DNA of 64,000 nucleotides from Sediminibacter sp. Hel_I_10. Its GTDB lineage: Bacteria; Bacteroidota; Bacteroidia; Flavobacteriales; Flavobacteriaceae. Positions 36,541-46,589 of the stretch are shown here, one piece after another (position 1 is the first letter of the stretch; each line of letters starts with the position of its first letter). The notes beneath the pieces are model-generated. The model was not told the DNA's origin. It made no database searches and saw only the letters and a list, made by a program, of their open reading frames with translations. The stretch is from NCBI RefSeq assembly GCF_000688335.1, contig NZ_JHZX01000001.1, forward strand, positions 3,658,001 to 3,722,000, given 5' to 3'. Both the position numbers and the translations under genes were made by a program.

Positions 36541-37824
36541 TTGTCCTTGAAACGAATTCTAAAACTCCTTCTTGCATTTGTATTATTGTTTATTGGCCTG
36601 GTGTATTGGTCGGTCTCTGGCGTCGATGAGACCTTTGGGCAGTGCCAGCTCTATGAACCTAAGACAGCAGAGGGTGTTGATTTTAAAACTTACGATTCCG
36701 TGTTGGTGGCTGCCAGTACGATTTATGATGCCAGTTTGGTAAAGCGCTTTATGCAAGGCAATAATTACCGAGATGCATGGGCAACGCCAACCGTAGTGCC
36801 GGTGTTGTATTTAGATACGCTTTATGGCGGTGTCACCATTGTAAAAGAGGGAGGAGGGCACCAAACCCATTCCCTAAAGCTAGAAGATTCCATTGGTACC
36901 GAGTATACGTTGCGGAGCATCAATAAAGATCCCACACCATTAATTCCAGAGATTGCACGTACCCTTAAACTAGAGAACGTTATTGTAGATGGAATTTCTG
37001 CGCAACATCCTTACGGAGCCATTTTAACGGCAGCCTTGGCCGATGCTGTAGATGTTTTACATACCCGACCTAAAGTGGTGTTCTTACCTAAACAACCTGG
37101 CTTAACTACGTATAACGATGCTTTTGGCGATCGGTTGTTTTTGTTGGAGTATGAGCCTAAGGGACCTAATAATTGGACCGATCTGGACAATGTCTTTGAT
37201 ATTGCAGACACCGATAATCTTCAAGAGCATAAACAAGAACTAGGAGCTGCGTTGACGGTTGATAAGCGTGCGGTAATCCGTGCCCGACTCTTTGACTTCT
37301 TGATAGGCGATTGGGACCGACATGCCAAACAATGGGGTTGGGTGGTACAAGATCTAGGTGACCGAAAAATCGCTAGACCCATTGCAGCAGATCGTGATAA
37401 CGCCTTTTTTAGTAATGATGGGGTGTTGCCCAAAATACTGAGTAGCCGTTACCTCGTGCCTCGACTGCGGCCTTATGATGAGGATATTGATTTTATGGAA
37501 GGCTTGGTCTATCCCTTTGACCGCTACTTTTTAATTGATACCGATATGGCGCTTTTTACTTCGGAAGCGAAAGCACTACAACAGTTATTGACGGATGAGG
37601 TGATTGCCAATGCATTTAAAGTGTGGCCAGATCAAATTACCAAGTTAGATGCCGAAGCGATTACTAAAAAGCTCAAGCAACGTCGTGAGGATTTGGTAGA
37701 TTATGCCAAAGCATATAAAGAAGAAATAGACCGTCAAGGGCTGGTGCATGAACCTCTAAAAGGTTCTGAAGACAAGGGCTTTCCTGAAGCATTGACCCGT
37801 TGTTTTGAATGTGGCGATCAATAA
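36541..37824 (+). CDS. Membrane-anchored protein with a HipA/FAM20-like kinase core
   Basis: A 427-residue protein with an uncleaved N-terminal anchor (LKLLLAFVLLFIGLVYWSV). The motif FLIGDWDRHAKQWGW (about residues 256-270) followed by IAADRDNAFF (about 280-289) matches the catalytic-loop and metal-binding pattern GDxDRHxxNx...DxxxAF of HipA/PI4K/FAM20-type kinases. The rest lacks a family I can name. The chain after the anchor would lie in the periplasm, as for Bacteroidetes secretory kinases of unknown target. The start must be TTG (36541 or 36547), since no ATG precedes the anchor. The 3' end overlaps the convergent T9SS gene by seven bases. Kinase activity is inference. Confidence 0.7.
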   Translation: MSLKRILKLLLAFVLLFIGLVYWSVSGVDETFGQCQLYEPKTAEGVDFKTYDSVLVAASTIYDASLVKRFMQGNNYRDAWATPTVVPVLYLDTLYGGVTIVKEGGGHQTHSLKLEDSIGTEYTLRSINKDPTPLIPEIARTLKLENVIVDGISAQHPYGAILTAALADAVDVLHTRPKVVFLPKQPGLTTYNDAFGDRLFLLEYEPKGPNNWTDLDNVFDIADTDNLQEHKQELGAALTVDKRAVIRARLFDFLIGDWDRHAKQWGWVVQDLGDRKIARPIAADRDNAFFSNDGVLPKILSSRYLVPRLRPYDEDIDFMEGLVYPFDRYFLIDTDMALFTSEAKALQQLLTDEVIANAFKVWPDQITKLDAEAITKKLKQRREDLVDYAKAYKEEIDRQGLVHEPLKGSEDKGFPEALTRCFECGDQ

Positions 37825-39596
37825 TTGACGTACACCCAACCAAACTGCGCTTTGTAGTTAGGATCGTTTAGCTGAAGCAAATAAAAATAGGTGCCTACGG
37901 GTACTAAATTTCCGTGGTTATCGAGTCCGCGATTAACCAGACCTTCCCAACGTTTACTATTATCACCTTCAAAGATGAGGGTGCCGTAGCGGTTATAGAT
38001 TTTAAGTTCATGCGCTTCAAACACATCATAAAGCCCTTGGATGTTGAACCAATCGTTGGTGCCATCACTATTAGGCGAAAACCCCTGAGGTACAATGGGC
38101 GGACAATTTTCTACAGACAATTCAAACGCATAACTGTCATAACAGGGTTCATTAGCGACTCTTGCATACACCGTTTGCGGATTGCTCTGCGATAGGTAAT
38201 TGCTAGGATCTATAATATCAAAGGATGCGCTTTCTAGGTCGGCAAGGCTTTCGTAGAACAAGACGTCTGTACTTACGGTAATTTGCGCGTCTAACAGTGC
38301 TATTAAATCAAAGGTTCCAGAACCTAGGCCTTCATTACAAGCTGTTCCGCCCTCTAGGGTTTGTAATGATGGCGCCACAAGAAGTTGAAGTACTTGGGCA
38401 TCGGTATTGTTAGTTTCATTATTTTCAACCACAACCCCTGCACCAGTACCATCATCATCTACCACAGCAGTTAAGGTAATACTATCTCCAACATCTATTG
38501 GTAGAAGAATCGACACCGAGCCATTTTCCGAAGCATTAATAGCAATACTATTTTGAGTGAACGCTTGTGCCACTAAATCGCCATTGATGTAAAAAGCGAT
38601 GGGCGTATTGGCAGGAAGCGGGTCTGTACTGTTGGAATTATACACCGTATAATCTACATTAATGCTATCGTCTCCACAATTGACAAAAGTATCCGCCATA
38701 GTGATGGTGGCATCTGGCAATTGGCTGTTTAAAACGGTAATGATGTTATTGATCATTACAAAATCCTGACCAGACGTCAAGCTGATGGTCGCTGAGGTAT
38801 CGCCAATATCGATGTTATTTTGAATGCTATAGACGTCGATATCCATATTGTACAAATCATTAGCCCCTGTAAAGCTATTGGTGCCATTAAAGGCGTTGTT
38901 TATAGGGTTGAGCGGTGGATTGCTTATGGCGTTTCCGTTAATAGACAGTTGTTCATTAACCGCAAGAGAAGAATCCCCTTCCCAAGCGATAAAGCCTATT
39001 TTGGCATCTTGATTGTCTAAAACGTTTAAATTATCTAAGGTGATGGTCAAGTTGGTTGGGACACTCTGTAGGCCATCATAAACGTTTAATTGATTGAGCG
39101 GTAAGGCATCATTTTCGTAAATGATCGTGATGGCCCATCCTGCAAAGTTGGTGCCTGATGGGCAGTAGGGACTTATGATGGAGGTTAGGTCAAATTCTGA
39201 AAGGGTATAATTGGTGCTCCCTTCGTCTTGAATAATAGGGGTAACATCGGCAAAGGCAGCAAAAAAGATGCGGTCGTCATCCAATGCATCACTAAAGGTG
39301 CGCTCTGCGGAAATGGGTACACCATTTAATAGCACGTCAAAATCCCCTGGACCAGAACCTGCCCAATAGAGGTAAGCGGCCACAATGTTTTCACCTGGAT
39401 TTAAATTAAGATCTGCGGAAGATGAGGTAAAAATGACACAATTGGTTGAAGGCCCATTTTCGAGGGTGTTCAACGTATTTCCAATAGCCGTATAATCATA
39501 GCGTCCGTTAAACTGTTGGTACAGTTCAATGTCTTGACCATGAACGTAGGTGGTTATTATTAAGAGTAAAAGAAAGGACAGTTTGGTCATCCTCAT
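37818..39596 (-). CDS. T9SS type B surface protein (CHU_C/gliding-associated sorting domain)
   Basis: A 592-residue secreted protein. The signal peptide ends near YVHGQDIEL. The first half resembles beta-rich adhesive domains with AAYLYWAGSGPGDFDVLLNG, a recurrent opening in Bacteroidetes surface proteins. The C-terminus is a type B sorting domain: PQGFSPNSDGTNDWFNI, LKIYNRYGTLIFEG, VPVGTYFYLLQL. These signals direct T9SS export and attachment through the SprF/PorP-dependent branch. It is followed by two further type B genes on the same strand. Expression with them is likely but spacing (43 bases) leaves room for separate control. Confidence 0.85.
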   Translation of the reverse strand: MRMTKLSFLLLLIITTYVHGQDIELYQQFNGRYDYTAIGNTLNTLENGPSTNCVIFTSSSADLNLNPGENIVAAYLYWAGSGPGDFDVLLNGVPISAERTFSDALDDDRIFFAAFADVTPIIQDEGSTNYTLSEFDLTSIISPYCPSGTNFAGWAITIIYENDALPLNQLNVYDGLQSVPTNLTITLDNLNVLDNQDAKIGFIAWEGDSSLAVNEQLSINGNAISNPPLNPINNAFNGTNSFTGANDLYNMDIDVYSIQNNIDIGDTSATISLTSGQDFVMINNIITVLNSQLPDATITMADTFVNCGDDSINVDYTVYNSNSTDPLPANTPIAFYINGDLVAQAFTQNSIAINASENGSVSILLPIDVGDSITLTAVVDDDGTGAGVVVENNETNNTDAQVLQLLVAPSLQTLEGGTACNEGLGSGTFDLIALLDAQITVSTDVLFYESLADLESASFDIIDPSNYLSQSNPQTVYARVANEPCYDSYAFELSVENCPPIVPQGFSPNSDGTNDWFNIQGLYDVFEAHELKIYNRYGTLIFEGDNSKRWEGLVNRGLDNHGNLVPVGTYFYLLQLNDPNYKAQFGWVYVNY

Positions 39597-39639
39597 GATT
39601 GGGTGCTTGATTGGGAGGATAAGTTACATAAAAAAATCA

Positions 39640-42108
39640 TTACCGCTTTAATGTAAAATGTCCGTTAAGAGTTCTACCGTCCTGTAAATTCACCTTAAAC
39701 CAATAATCACTAGTAGGCATGGGGTTGCCTTTATAGTTGCCATCCCAGCCACTACCAAGTGGATTTAGCGTTGCTAGTAGTTTTCCGGTACGGTCAAAAA
39801 TTAATATTTCGGTTTCGGGTTGAAAGTCTTCTGAAATGCCCTGCACTTGCCAATACGGATGAAATTGATCGCCGTTAGGCGTAAAATACTTCGGAAAGCC
39901 AATGACGGAAATATCCTGTTCTACAATCCCACAATCGTTCTTAATATCTTTTACATACACCGTATGCAGACCAAATGGTGCATTGTCAAACACCGGACTG
40001 TCTTGATAGGGGCCTTGAGGGTTATCTAACGCATACTGATATGAGCCTTCACCGGAGACGATTACAGAGATGGTATTATTAGATGTCGCATCGGTGATGT
40101 CAATATCCACAAATGAGGCCGTATTTGAAGGGGATACGGTGATGGTTCTATCTTTAAAACAACCGTCGGTTGAGGTTACCCTTACAGAGTAGGTTCCGGG
40201 TTCGTTGATTTCAATCTCAATCGTATCTTCACCGGTGGACCAATTGTAATAATAATTGTTGGGAATGTCGTCTATAAATCCGCTACCTAATGTGATGGTC
40301 TCTGGAAAGGTATTTAAACAGTAGAATACTTCTTCTTGGGTGATGATGTTGGGCAGTTGAAACACCGTGAGCTCAATACGGCTGATGCCATAACAGGCAT
40401 TGGCATTTTCTACACGTGCATACACCGTTTGCTCATAAGTAATGGTATTGGTGAAATTGGTGGCTATTGGATTGTCTTCAGTAAGTGCCTCGTCATAGGT
40501 TTCGTAATAGGCAATGTCTAAATTGGTAGGAAGTCCAGACAAGATTACGTTTTCTGCATCTTCAAGGTTGAACGTGTATAGGCCATCTTCGGTACCATCA
40601 TCATCACAAGCTTGTAAAAACGTGTCATTAGATGCGGTAGAGCTGGTTTCTAGTGTAATTTCGGCGGTGTTGACGCATCCTGTTGCAGTATTGGTTACCA
40701 GAGCGAAGACTGTTTGCGGATTCATATAGTTTTCAAATATATGATCTACAATGACGTCCTCGTTATTTTGTAAATCCTCGAATGATTCGTAAAAGCGCAC
40801 CGATCGGTTATCTTCACCATCAGTAATATCTGCAATCACGTCGTTAAGATCATAGGTGGTGTATCCTTCGGGAATGCCGTCTTCATCACACTGAACAATG
40901 GAAAGGTCATTGGCCGTCGGGTTGTCAAGCACATTAATCTCGAAGGCCGTATAACCAATACAGCCACTATCATTATCTTGAATACGCACAGTAATCTCCA
41001 AAGGCGTAGGGGTGGTATTGGTATAGTTTAAAGGCAGTGCGCCAGAGTTGGATTGCGCGTCTGCTGGGCTTAAAAAGTAAGAGATATCATAATTGATGTC
41101 TGGGATGGCAGAGATGATTTCCTGAGTTTTGGTGCTAAAGTCAAAGGTGCTTTGGCCATTGTTGGCATCACCGTCTGACAAGTCATCACAGACCTCAAAA
41201 AGCGTTGGCTCGTTAAAGTTGGTAAGTGCCCCAACGAGGATACTGAAGTCATTTAAGATAAAGCAGCCCGTGGTTGTGTTTTCAATTCTAATATACACGT
41301 CTTGTGATGCAGAACTGGTATTGAATATGGTTCCTAACGGATTGGTATTGATGTTGGCATCACTTTCAGACGCATGATAACTTACGGTGACATCAGATTC
41401 CCCATTAACAATATCCTGGGTTAAGGAGGTAAGATCTACTTGAGTGCTATTATCGTCAAAAGGTGCCACATTATCACATAGGTTGAGGTCTGGTAAGCTT
41501 GTGGATTCTGGTTGAGTGATCAAAGGGTTTGATGGATTGTCTGGGAATGATGCGGTTCCCGTCCATTCTAAAGAAAAAGGACTATTACCAATTGGTCTAT
41601 CAATCACTATAAAATAGCTTTCTCCAGCCAATACATTCAATTGACTTACAAAGCTATCTCCATCTGCCCCAGGACCATTAGTTGGATCTGTAGATGTAGC
41701 ATTCAATCCCGTTAAGTTATTGCCTTGGTTGGCTGCTGCTGGATTTGTGGTGGAACATCTAATGGCTTGCCCAATATTGCCGCAGCTGACGTTGGGACCA
41801 AAGACAAAGAAATCATAATCTTCATTAATATTGGTGCTTGCGGGTGTTAATATAAAACCTAAAGTACCAGAAGCAGCAATATTGATTTTTAGCCAAATGC
41901 TATTGTTTTCTTGACTTTGGCAGGTGTTGGAGTTGTTTAATTCTTGAGTGCCGATGCCATTGACATCTAAACTAAAGCTAGAGTTTCCACAAACGGTCAC
42001 AGAATTTTGACAGTCGTTTGGTTCTTGGCCGTAGCTCCAAGCCATACATAAAAAATATAAAATAATGAATACTAAAGATTTGGAACGGATGCGTTGGTGT
42101 GATATCAT
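39640..42108 (-). CDS. T9SS type B surface protein, paralogue 1
   Basis: An 822-residue secreted protein with a signal peptide (ends near WSYGQEPND). The N-terminal domain carries CGNSSFSLDVNG, GTLGFILTP and FVIDRPIGNSPFSLEWTG, a beta-sandwich seen before PKD-like repeats. About 80-residue repeats with ITFYESFEDL-like and YARVENxNxCY motifs follow. The end is a type B sorting domain (PKYFTPNGDQFHPYWQV, ILIFDRTGKLLATL, YWFKVNL). The last 400 residues are near-identical to those of the next gene upstream on the strand, showing duplication. The gap to that gene is 8 bases, so they form an operon. Confidence 0.85.
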   Translation of the reverse strand: MISHQRIRSKSLVFIILYFLCMAWSYGQEPNDCQNSVTVCGNSSFSLDVNGIGTQELNNSNTCQSQENNSIWLKINIAASGTLGFILTPASTNINEDYDFFVFGPNVSCGNIGQAIRCSTTNPAAANQGNNLTGLNATSTDPTNGPGADGDSFVSQLNVLAGESYFIVIDRPIGNSPFSLEWTGTASFPDNPSNPLITQPESTSLPDLNLCDNVAPFDDNSTQVDLTSLTQDIVNGESDVTVSYHASESDANINTNPLGTIFNTSSASQDVYIRIENTTTGCFILNDFSILVGALTNFNEPTLFEVCDDLSDGDANNGQSTFDFSTKTQEIISAIPDINYDISYFLSPADAQSNSGALPLNYTNTTPTPLEITVRIQDNDSGCIGYTAFEINVLDNPTANDLSIVQCDEDGIPEGYTTYDLNDVIADITDGEDNRSVRFYESFEDLQNNEDVIVDHIFENYMNPQTVFALVTNTATGCVNTAEITLETSSTASNDTFLQACDDDGTEDGLYTFNLEDAENVILSGLPTNLDIAYYETYDEALTEDNPIATNFTNTITYEQTVYARVENANACYGISRIELTVFQLPNIITQEEVFYCLNTFPETITLGSGFIDDIPNNYYYNWSTGEDTIEIEINEPGTYSVRVTSTDGCFKDRTITVSPSNTASFVDIDITDATSNNTISVIVSGEGSYQYALDNPQGPYQDSPVFDNAPFGLHTVYVKDIKNDCGIVEQDISVIGFPKYFTPNGDQFHPYWQVQGISEDFQPETEILIFDRTGKLLATLNPLGSGWDGNYKGNPMPTSDYWFKVNLQDGRTLNGHFTLKR

Positions 42109-42116
42109 TGATTTGG

Positions 42117-45100
42117 TTAGCGTTTTAATGCAAAATGCCCTGTAAAGGTACGACCGTCTTCTAAATTAACCATGAACCAATAGTCACTAGAAGGCATATT
42201 AAAGCCATTGTAGGTGCCATCCCAACCAGGCCCCAAAGGATCTAATTCTGTGATTAGCTTGCCATGACGGTCATAAATTAAAATTTGTGACTGTGGTTGG
42301 AATAATTCTGAAATGCCCTTGACTTGCCAATATGGGTTAAAGGTGTCGCCATTGGGCGTAAAGAACTTTGGAAACCCAATAACAGATACTTGCTCTTCAA
42401 TTATGCCGCAATCATTTTTTATATCCTGAACATAAACCGTATGTAAGCCGAAAGGCACATTGTCAAATATGGGACTATCTTGGTACGGTCCATTAGGATC
42501 ATCTAAGGCATACTGATACGTACCTTCACCAGAAACCAGTACCGAAATGCTGTTATTTGATGTGGCATCTGTAATGTTTATCTCTACAAAGGTGGCGGTA
42601 TTTGAAGGAGATACGGTGATGGTTCTGTCTTTAAAACAGCCATCGGTTGAGGTCACCCTTACGGTATAAACACCAGGGGTATTGACCTCAATCTCAATTG
42701 TGTCTTCACCGGTAGACCAATTGTAATAATAGTTGTTGGGGATGTCATCTATAAATCCGCTATCTAATGTGATGGTCTCTGGGAAGGTGTTTAAACAATA
42801 AAAGACTTCTTCTTCAGTGATGATGTTTGGCAATTCAAATACAGTAAGATCAATCTCACTAATTCCAAAACAGGCGTTAGCGTTTTCAACCCGAGCGTAT
42901 ACGGTTTGTGCATAGGGAATGGTGTTGGTGAAATTGTTGGCAATGGGATTGTTTTCAGAAAGCGCCTCATCATAAGTTTGGTAATAGGAGACCTCTAAGT
43001 CTGGAGACAAGCCTAATAAAATCGATGCTCTAGCATCTTCTAAATCGAAATTATAAATACCGTCCTCAATGCCATCATCATCACAGGCTTCTAAACTGGT
43101 GTCGCTAGATGCCGTTGTACTAATTTCTAGAGTAATTTCTGCAATGTTGGCACAACCAGTTTGCGTATTGGTAACTAAGACATAAAGTGTTTGAGGGGTA
43201 AGGTAATTATCGAAGAGGTTACTTTCAAGAGCATTTTCGTTGTTTTCTAAATCGGATACGGATTCGTAGAATATGACCGATCTGTCATCTTCACCATTGG
43301 TAATAGCATTGATGACATCATTTAGATCATAGGTTGTAAAACCTTCGGGGATGCCATCTTCATCACATTGAATGATGGTGATGGCATTGGCTGTTGGCAC
43401 ATCGTTCACATTGAGTGTAAGCTCTCGGGTTAGAAAGCAATTGGTATTGCCGTTACTTTCAATTCTAAGCACAATGGTTTCCGTATAAGGCGTTACATTA
43501 TAATACGGCAGAGTTAGTTGTTGTTGATTATCTTCCGCATCTTGCTGATTAGGATGAAAGCTCACCGTATATGCCAACTGCTCTTGAGTGTTTAGAATTT
43601 CGGGAATTATCTCGCTCAAATCAAATAGGCCAATACCGTCTGAGGTGTTTCCATCTAGACTATTATCACAGATGGTGCGTTCTTGTAATGGATCTATGGT
43701 TGGAAGTTCTACAACGCTTATTTCAAATGAGGTAATGTCAAAACAGTTGGGGCTATTGGTGTTTTCAACTCTTGCGTAAATGGTCTGCGGATTCTCTGTA
43801 TTAGAAAAATCAGTTGTAATTTCATTGGTGCCGTTTTCTGCTTCGTCAAGCTCAGTAAAATACTTAACGGTGTATTCCGAAGCATTTTGTCCGTTTAAAA
43901 TAGCAGCGTCTTGGGAGCTCAGATCAAATGTGGAGGTTGTGGCATTGTCACAGGCCAGCATATTTGTAGGAGGACTTGCCGTGGGGATTTCAAAAACACC
44001 AACAACCGCTTGCCCTTCTATGGGACATTCGCCATTGTTGGGTTCAATATAAACTTCATAGAAGCCTGGTTGATCTACGAAAAGTTCAAACGTCGTTTCA
44101 GTAAGCGCTACGCCGTCTTTGGTCCATGCATAGGTTCCGCCGGGGACATCTTCTGCAATTAAGGTGTAACTATCACCTTCGCAAAGTTTTAATTCTGTGG
44201 TACTAATACCATTTTGAATGATGTCTATCTGGCTATTAAAAAGGGATTGAATGAAAGGCGGTAGTCCAAGACGAGTGGTATTTTGCAAGCCCCCACTAAT
44301 GTCTAATAATATACCTGTTGCGTCATAATTGGCGCTGGTGCCATCTGCTTCAGGATTATTAATCACCCCAAGATAGCGCCCGGTAACAAATGGGCTAGAA
44401 AGATCGACTTGCGCCCGGTAAATGCGTTTGTCCAACCCCAATTGAAGTGCACCACCGTAAAACACATTAGATTGATGGATGATGGCCATAGATCCAGGGA
44501 TATCTGAACTTTCTAAATTCCATTGCAGTACACTGCTTGGTCCAGTTCCATTGGCACCACCATCTACTGTTGCATATACTTTCTTGTTTTCTGCGGAAAA
44601 TTCTACGCCATAAGGGCTATCTCCCATACTCGGACTGTAGAGTTCTAAAGAATTAGAAACCGTACCAGTATTATTGTCAAAGTCCATAAGATAAACTCCT
44701 CCTGGCGCATCGGTTCCCTGTTGTGTGCTAAAGCCCAAATGTGCCACTGCTAATTTTGTACCGTCAGGGGACGCCTTGATATAGCCCAAGGCATTTCTGC
44801 GGTATCCAGAAATAGGGACTTCTGGACCCACAACCGATATTTGAGGTTCTGTGTTTACCCCGTTAATATCTACTTTATAAGCGTAGTAAGTATCTACAAA
44901 GTGCGTAATGACCCAAAATGAAGAGCAATCATCTGCTTTTACAGCAGTAATTTTTTCTGAACACTTGTATTTTATAGCTTCAGGATCGTTAATATCATAG
45001 CTAATAAGTGGGATGTTTTTTTCTAAAGGGTCCACATCGCCGAGTCCATCTTCTAAATTGATATCTATTAAAGAATAGTTGAGGCCGTTATTGAAGCCGT

Positions 45101-45557
45101 CATCTCCGCTAGGGACTGTTGCTCCTTCAGCGTATATTCCTGTAAACTGATTGGGATAGACATTGGCATTATCGTGATGAGGTTCATCAACCGTAAAGAG
45201 ATAGAATTTTGTAGGATCCTGAGGTTTTGGTACAATTAGACCTGACGAGGTACTTGAAGGATCTCCCAGAAGTCCAGTGCCAGCAAAATAATTGGCATTA
45301 GGCATGGGTTGATGTTGTGCGTTCCAAATGGTACGTCCATCCGAATAAAACAAAAGATCACCGTTGGTATCAGAAATAGATGTGCAGCCTTCTAAGGTGT
45401 TAATCTGTCCATCGGTAATGGCTGTAACACCGCCTGTAGCGGCATTGAACCGTAAGCCCGCATTTTGGCCGAAATACCAATATGAGGCTTCCTCTTGTGC
45501 ATAGCTTGAGCTAGCCACAATAAAAAGGAAGGCTAATAAGAGACTATTTTTTTTCAT
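42117..45557 (-). CDS. T9SS type B surface protein, paralogue 2 with propeller-like N-terminus
   Basis: An 1146-residue secreted protein. After the signal peptide (ends near SSYAQEEA) the first 430 residues form a beta-propeller-like domain (YWYFGQNAGLRFNA, GDLLFYSDGRTIWNA, GYIKASPDGTKLAVA), as in a common group of Bacteroidetes surface proteins. Ig-like repeats of about 80-90 residues follow, and the C-terminal 400 residues are shared with the gene at 39640-42108, ending in a type B sorting domain (PKFFTPNGDTFNPYWQV, ILIYDRHGKLI, SSDYWFMVNL). Ligand unknown. It leads a three-gene run of type B proteins. Confidence 0.85.
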   Translation of the reverse strand: MKKNSLLLAFLFIVASSSYAQEEASYWYFGQNAGLRFNAATGGVTAITDGQINTLEGCTSISDTNGDLLFYSDGRTIWNAQHQPMPNANYFAGTGLLGDPSSTSSGLIVPKPQDPTKFYLFTVDEPHHDNANVYPNQFTGIYAEGATVPSGDDGFNNGLNYSLIDINLEDGLGDVDPLEKNIPLISYDINDPEAIKYKCSEKITAVKADDCSSFWVITHFVDTYYAYKVDINGVNTEPQISVVGPEVPISGYRRNALGYIKASPDGTKLAVAHLGFSTQQGTDAPGGVYLMDFDNNTGTVSNSLELYSPSMGDSPYGVEFSAENKKVYATVDGGANGTGPSSVLQWNLESSDIPGSMAIIHQSNVFYGGALQLGLDKRIYRAQVDLSSPFVTGRYLGVINNPEADGTSANYDATGILLDISGGLQNTTRLGLPPFIQSLFNSQIDIIQNGISTTELKLCEGDSYTLIAEDVPGGTYAWTKDGVALTETTFELFVDQPGFYEVYIEPNNGECPIEGQAVVGVFEIPTASPPTNMLACDNATTSTFDLSSQDAAILNGQNASEYTVKYFTELDEAENGTNEITTDFSNTENPQTIYARVENTNSPNCFDITSFEISVVELPTIDPLQERTICDNSLDGNTSDGIGLFDLSEIIPEILNTQEQLAYTVSFHPNQQDAEDNQQQLTLPYYNVTPYTETIVLRIESNGNTNCFLTRELTLNVNDVPTANAITIIQCDEDGIPEGFTTYDLNDVINAITNGEDDRSVIFYESVSDLENNENALESNLFDNYLTPQTLYVLVTNTQTGCANIAEITLEISTTASSDTSLEACDDDGIEDGIYNFDLEDARASILLGLSPDLEVSYYQTYDEALSENNPIANNFTNTIPYAQTVYARVENANACFGISEIDLTVFELPNIITEEEVFYCLNTFPETITLDSGFIDDIPNNYYYNWSTGEDTIEIEVNTPGVYTVRVTSTDGCFKDRTITVSPSNTATFVEINITDATSNNSISVLVSGEGTYQYALDDPNGPYQDSPIFDNVPFGLHTVYVQDIKNDCGIIEEQVSVIGFPKFFTPNGDTFNPYWQVKGISELFQPQSQILIYDRHGKLITELDPLGPGWDGTYNGFNMPSSDYWFMVNLEDGRTFTGHFALKR

Positions 45558-45694
45558 TTAATATCTCGCAATCTCCTTTAGTACTCTAAAAACATAGCGT
45601 GCATCACAACCTGATAACCAATTTTTTTAAAAAACATATCTAGCTGCTAATTAACTGGTTGGCTAAAACAGTGTTCTAAAGGTTCCTAAAGATA

Positions 45695-46519
45695 TTATAA
45701 ATCGCGCTGCTTTAATAATCTATAGGACGAAAATATAAATAGGGCTGTCCAAAATAGTACAATTGCAATCTCATACCAGTGCACTCCAAAATCATACATG
45801 AGTTCTTGGCTATTTGGCATTTTTGAGATGGCAATGCGCTGAAAAGGTTGGTCAATGAGATTCCACATGGACTTTAACGGAAAGAAATTCTGAATCTTAT
45901 CGGCTGTATCTTCATTGATTTGCCAAGTGAGTATCCCATAGATGATCCATTCCACTATAAAAATCATGAATAAGAAGGCTAGTGCAAAGGCAGATCTTTT
46001 GACTAACATCCCTAGGAAAAGGCAGAGACTGAAGAACCCAACGAGCTTTATAAAATAAGCAAGCAGAAACTCGGTATCCCTAAAGATTAAGCTCAACTCG
46101 TTAATACTTGAGTAGTAGAGACCGATAGAAAGACAGATGATGAAAATCAAAACGGTTGCCACTGCGGAAAAGAACACGATGGTGTAAAATTTTGAAAGAA
46201 TGAATTCCTTTTTGCTTAAGCCGTCAATTAAGTTCTGCTTGATGGTTTTGTTACTGTATTCATTACCGATCATACTGACCACTACAATAGCAAAAAAGAA
46301 TTTGAACTGTGCTGCAAAAAAGGTAGTGATGTGCCAAACGATTGGGAAATTGAACAAGCCATAATGACCTAATTCCAATACGAACAATCCGAAGAAATTA
46401 ATTCTAAGAGAAGATAGGATGATGACGAAAAAAGGCAAGATAAAAGAGATGAATATCAATACCTTACTGGCTCTATTGAGCAGTAGTTTTTGAAGTTCTA
46501 GTTGTAATAATCGTAGCAT
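45695..46519 (-). CDS. ABC-2 type transporter permease
   Basis: A 274-residue integral membrane protein with six hydrophobic segments (for example VLIFISFILPFFVIILSSL, FFFAIVVVSMIGNEYSNKTI, TVLIFIICLSIGLYY). The extended loop EYSNKTIKQNLIDGLSKKEF is typical of ABC-2 permeases with an ATPase partner. The ATP-binding protein is encoded 70 bases upstream on the same strand. Together they would form an exporter or gene product involved in membrane traffic. The substrate cannot be inferred. Confidence 0.85.
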   Translation of the reverse strand: MLRLLQLELQKLLLNRASKVLIFISFILPFFVIILSSLRINFFGLFVLELGHYGLFNFPIVWHITTFFAAQFKFFFAIVVVSMIGNEYSNKTIKQNLIDGLSKKEFILSKFYTIVFFSAVATVLIFIICLSIGLYYSSINELSLIFRDTEFLLAYFIKLVGFFSLCLFLGMLVKRSAFALAFLFMIFIVEWIIYGILTWQINEDTADKIQNFFPLKSMWNLIDQPFQRIAISKMPNSQELMYDFGVHWYEIAIVLFWTALFIFSSYRLLKQRDL

Positions 46520-46589
46520 GATGGTTGTTATTAGGAGGCGTCTGAACGGATTCGTTCAAAAATGACGTGATTGATTTTAATAATTTGAT

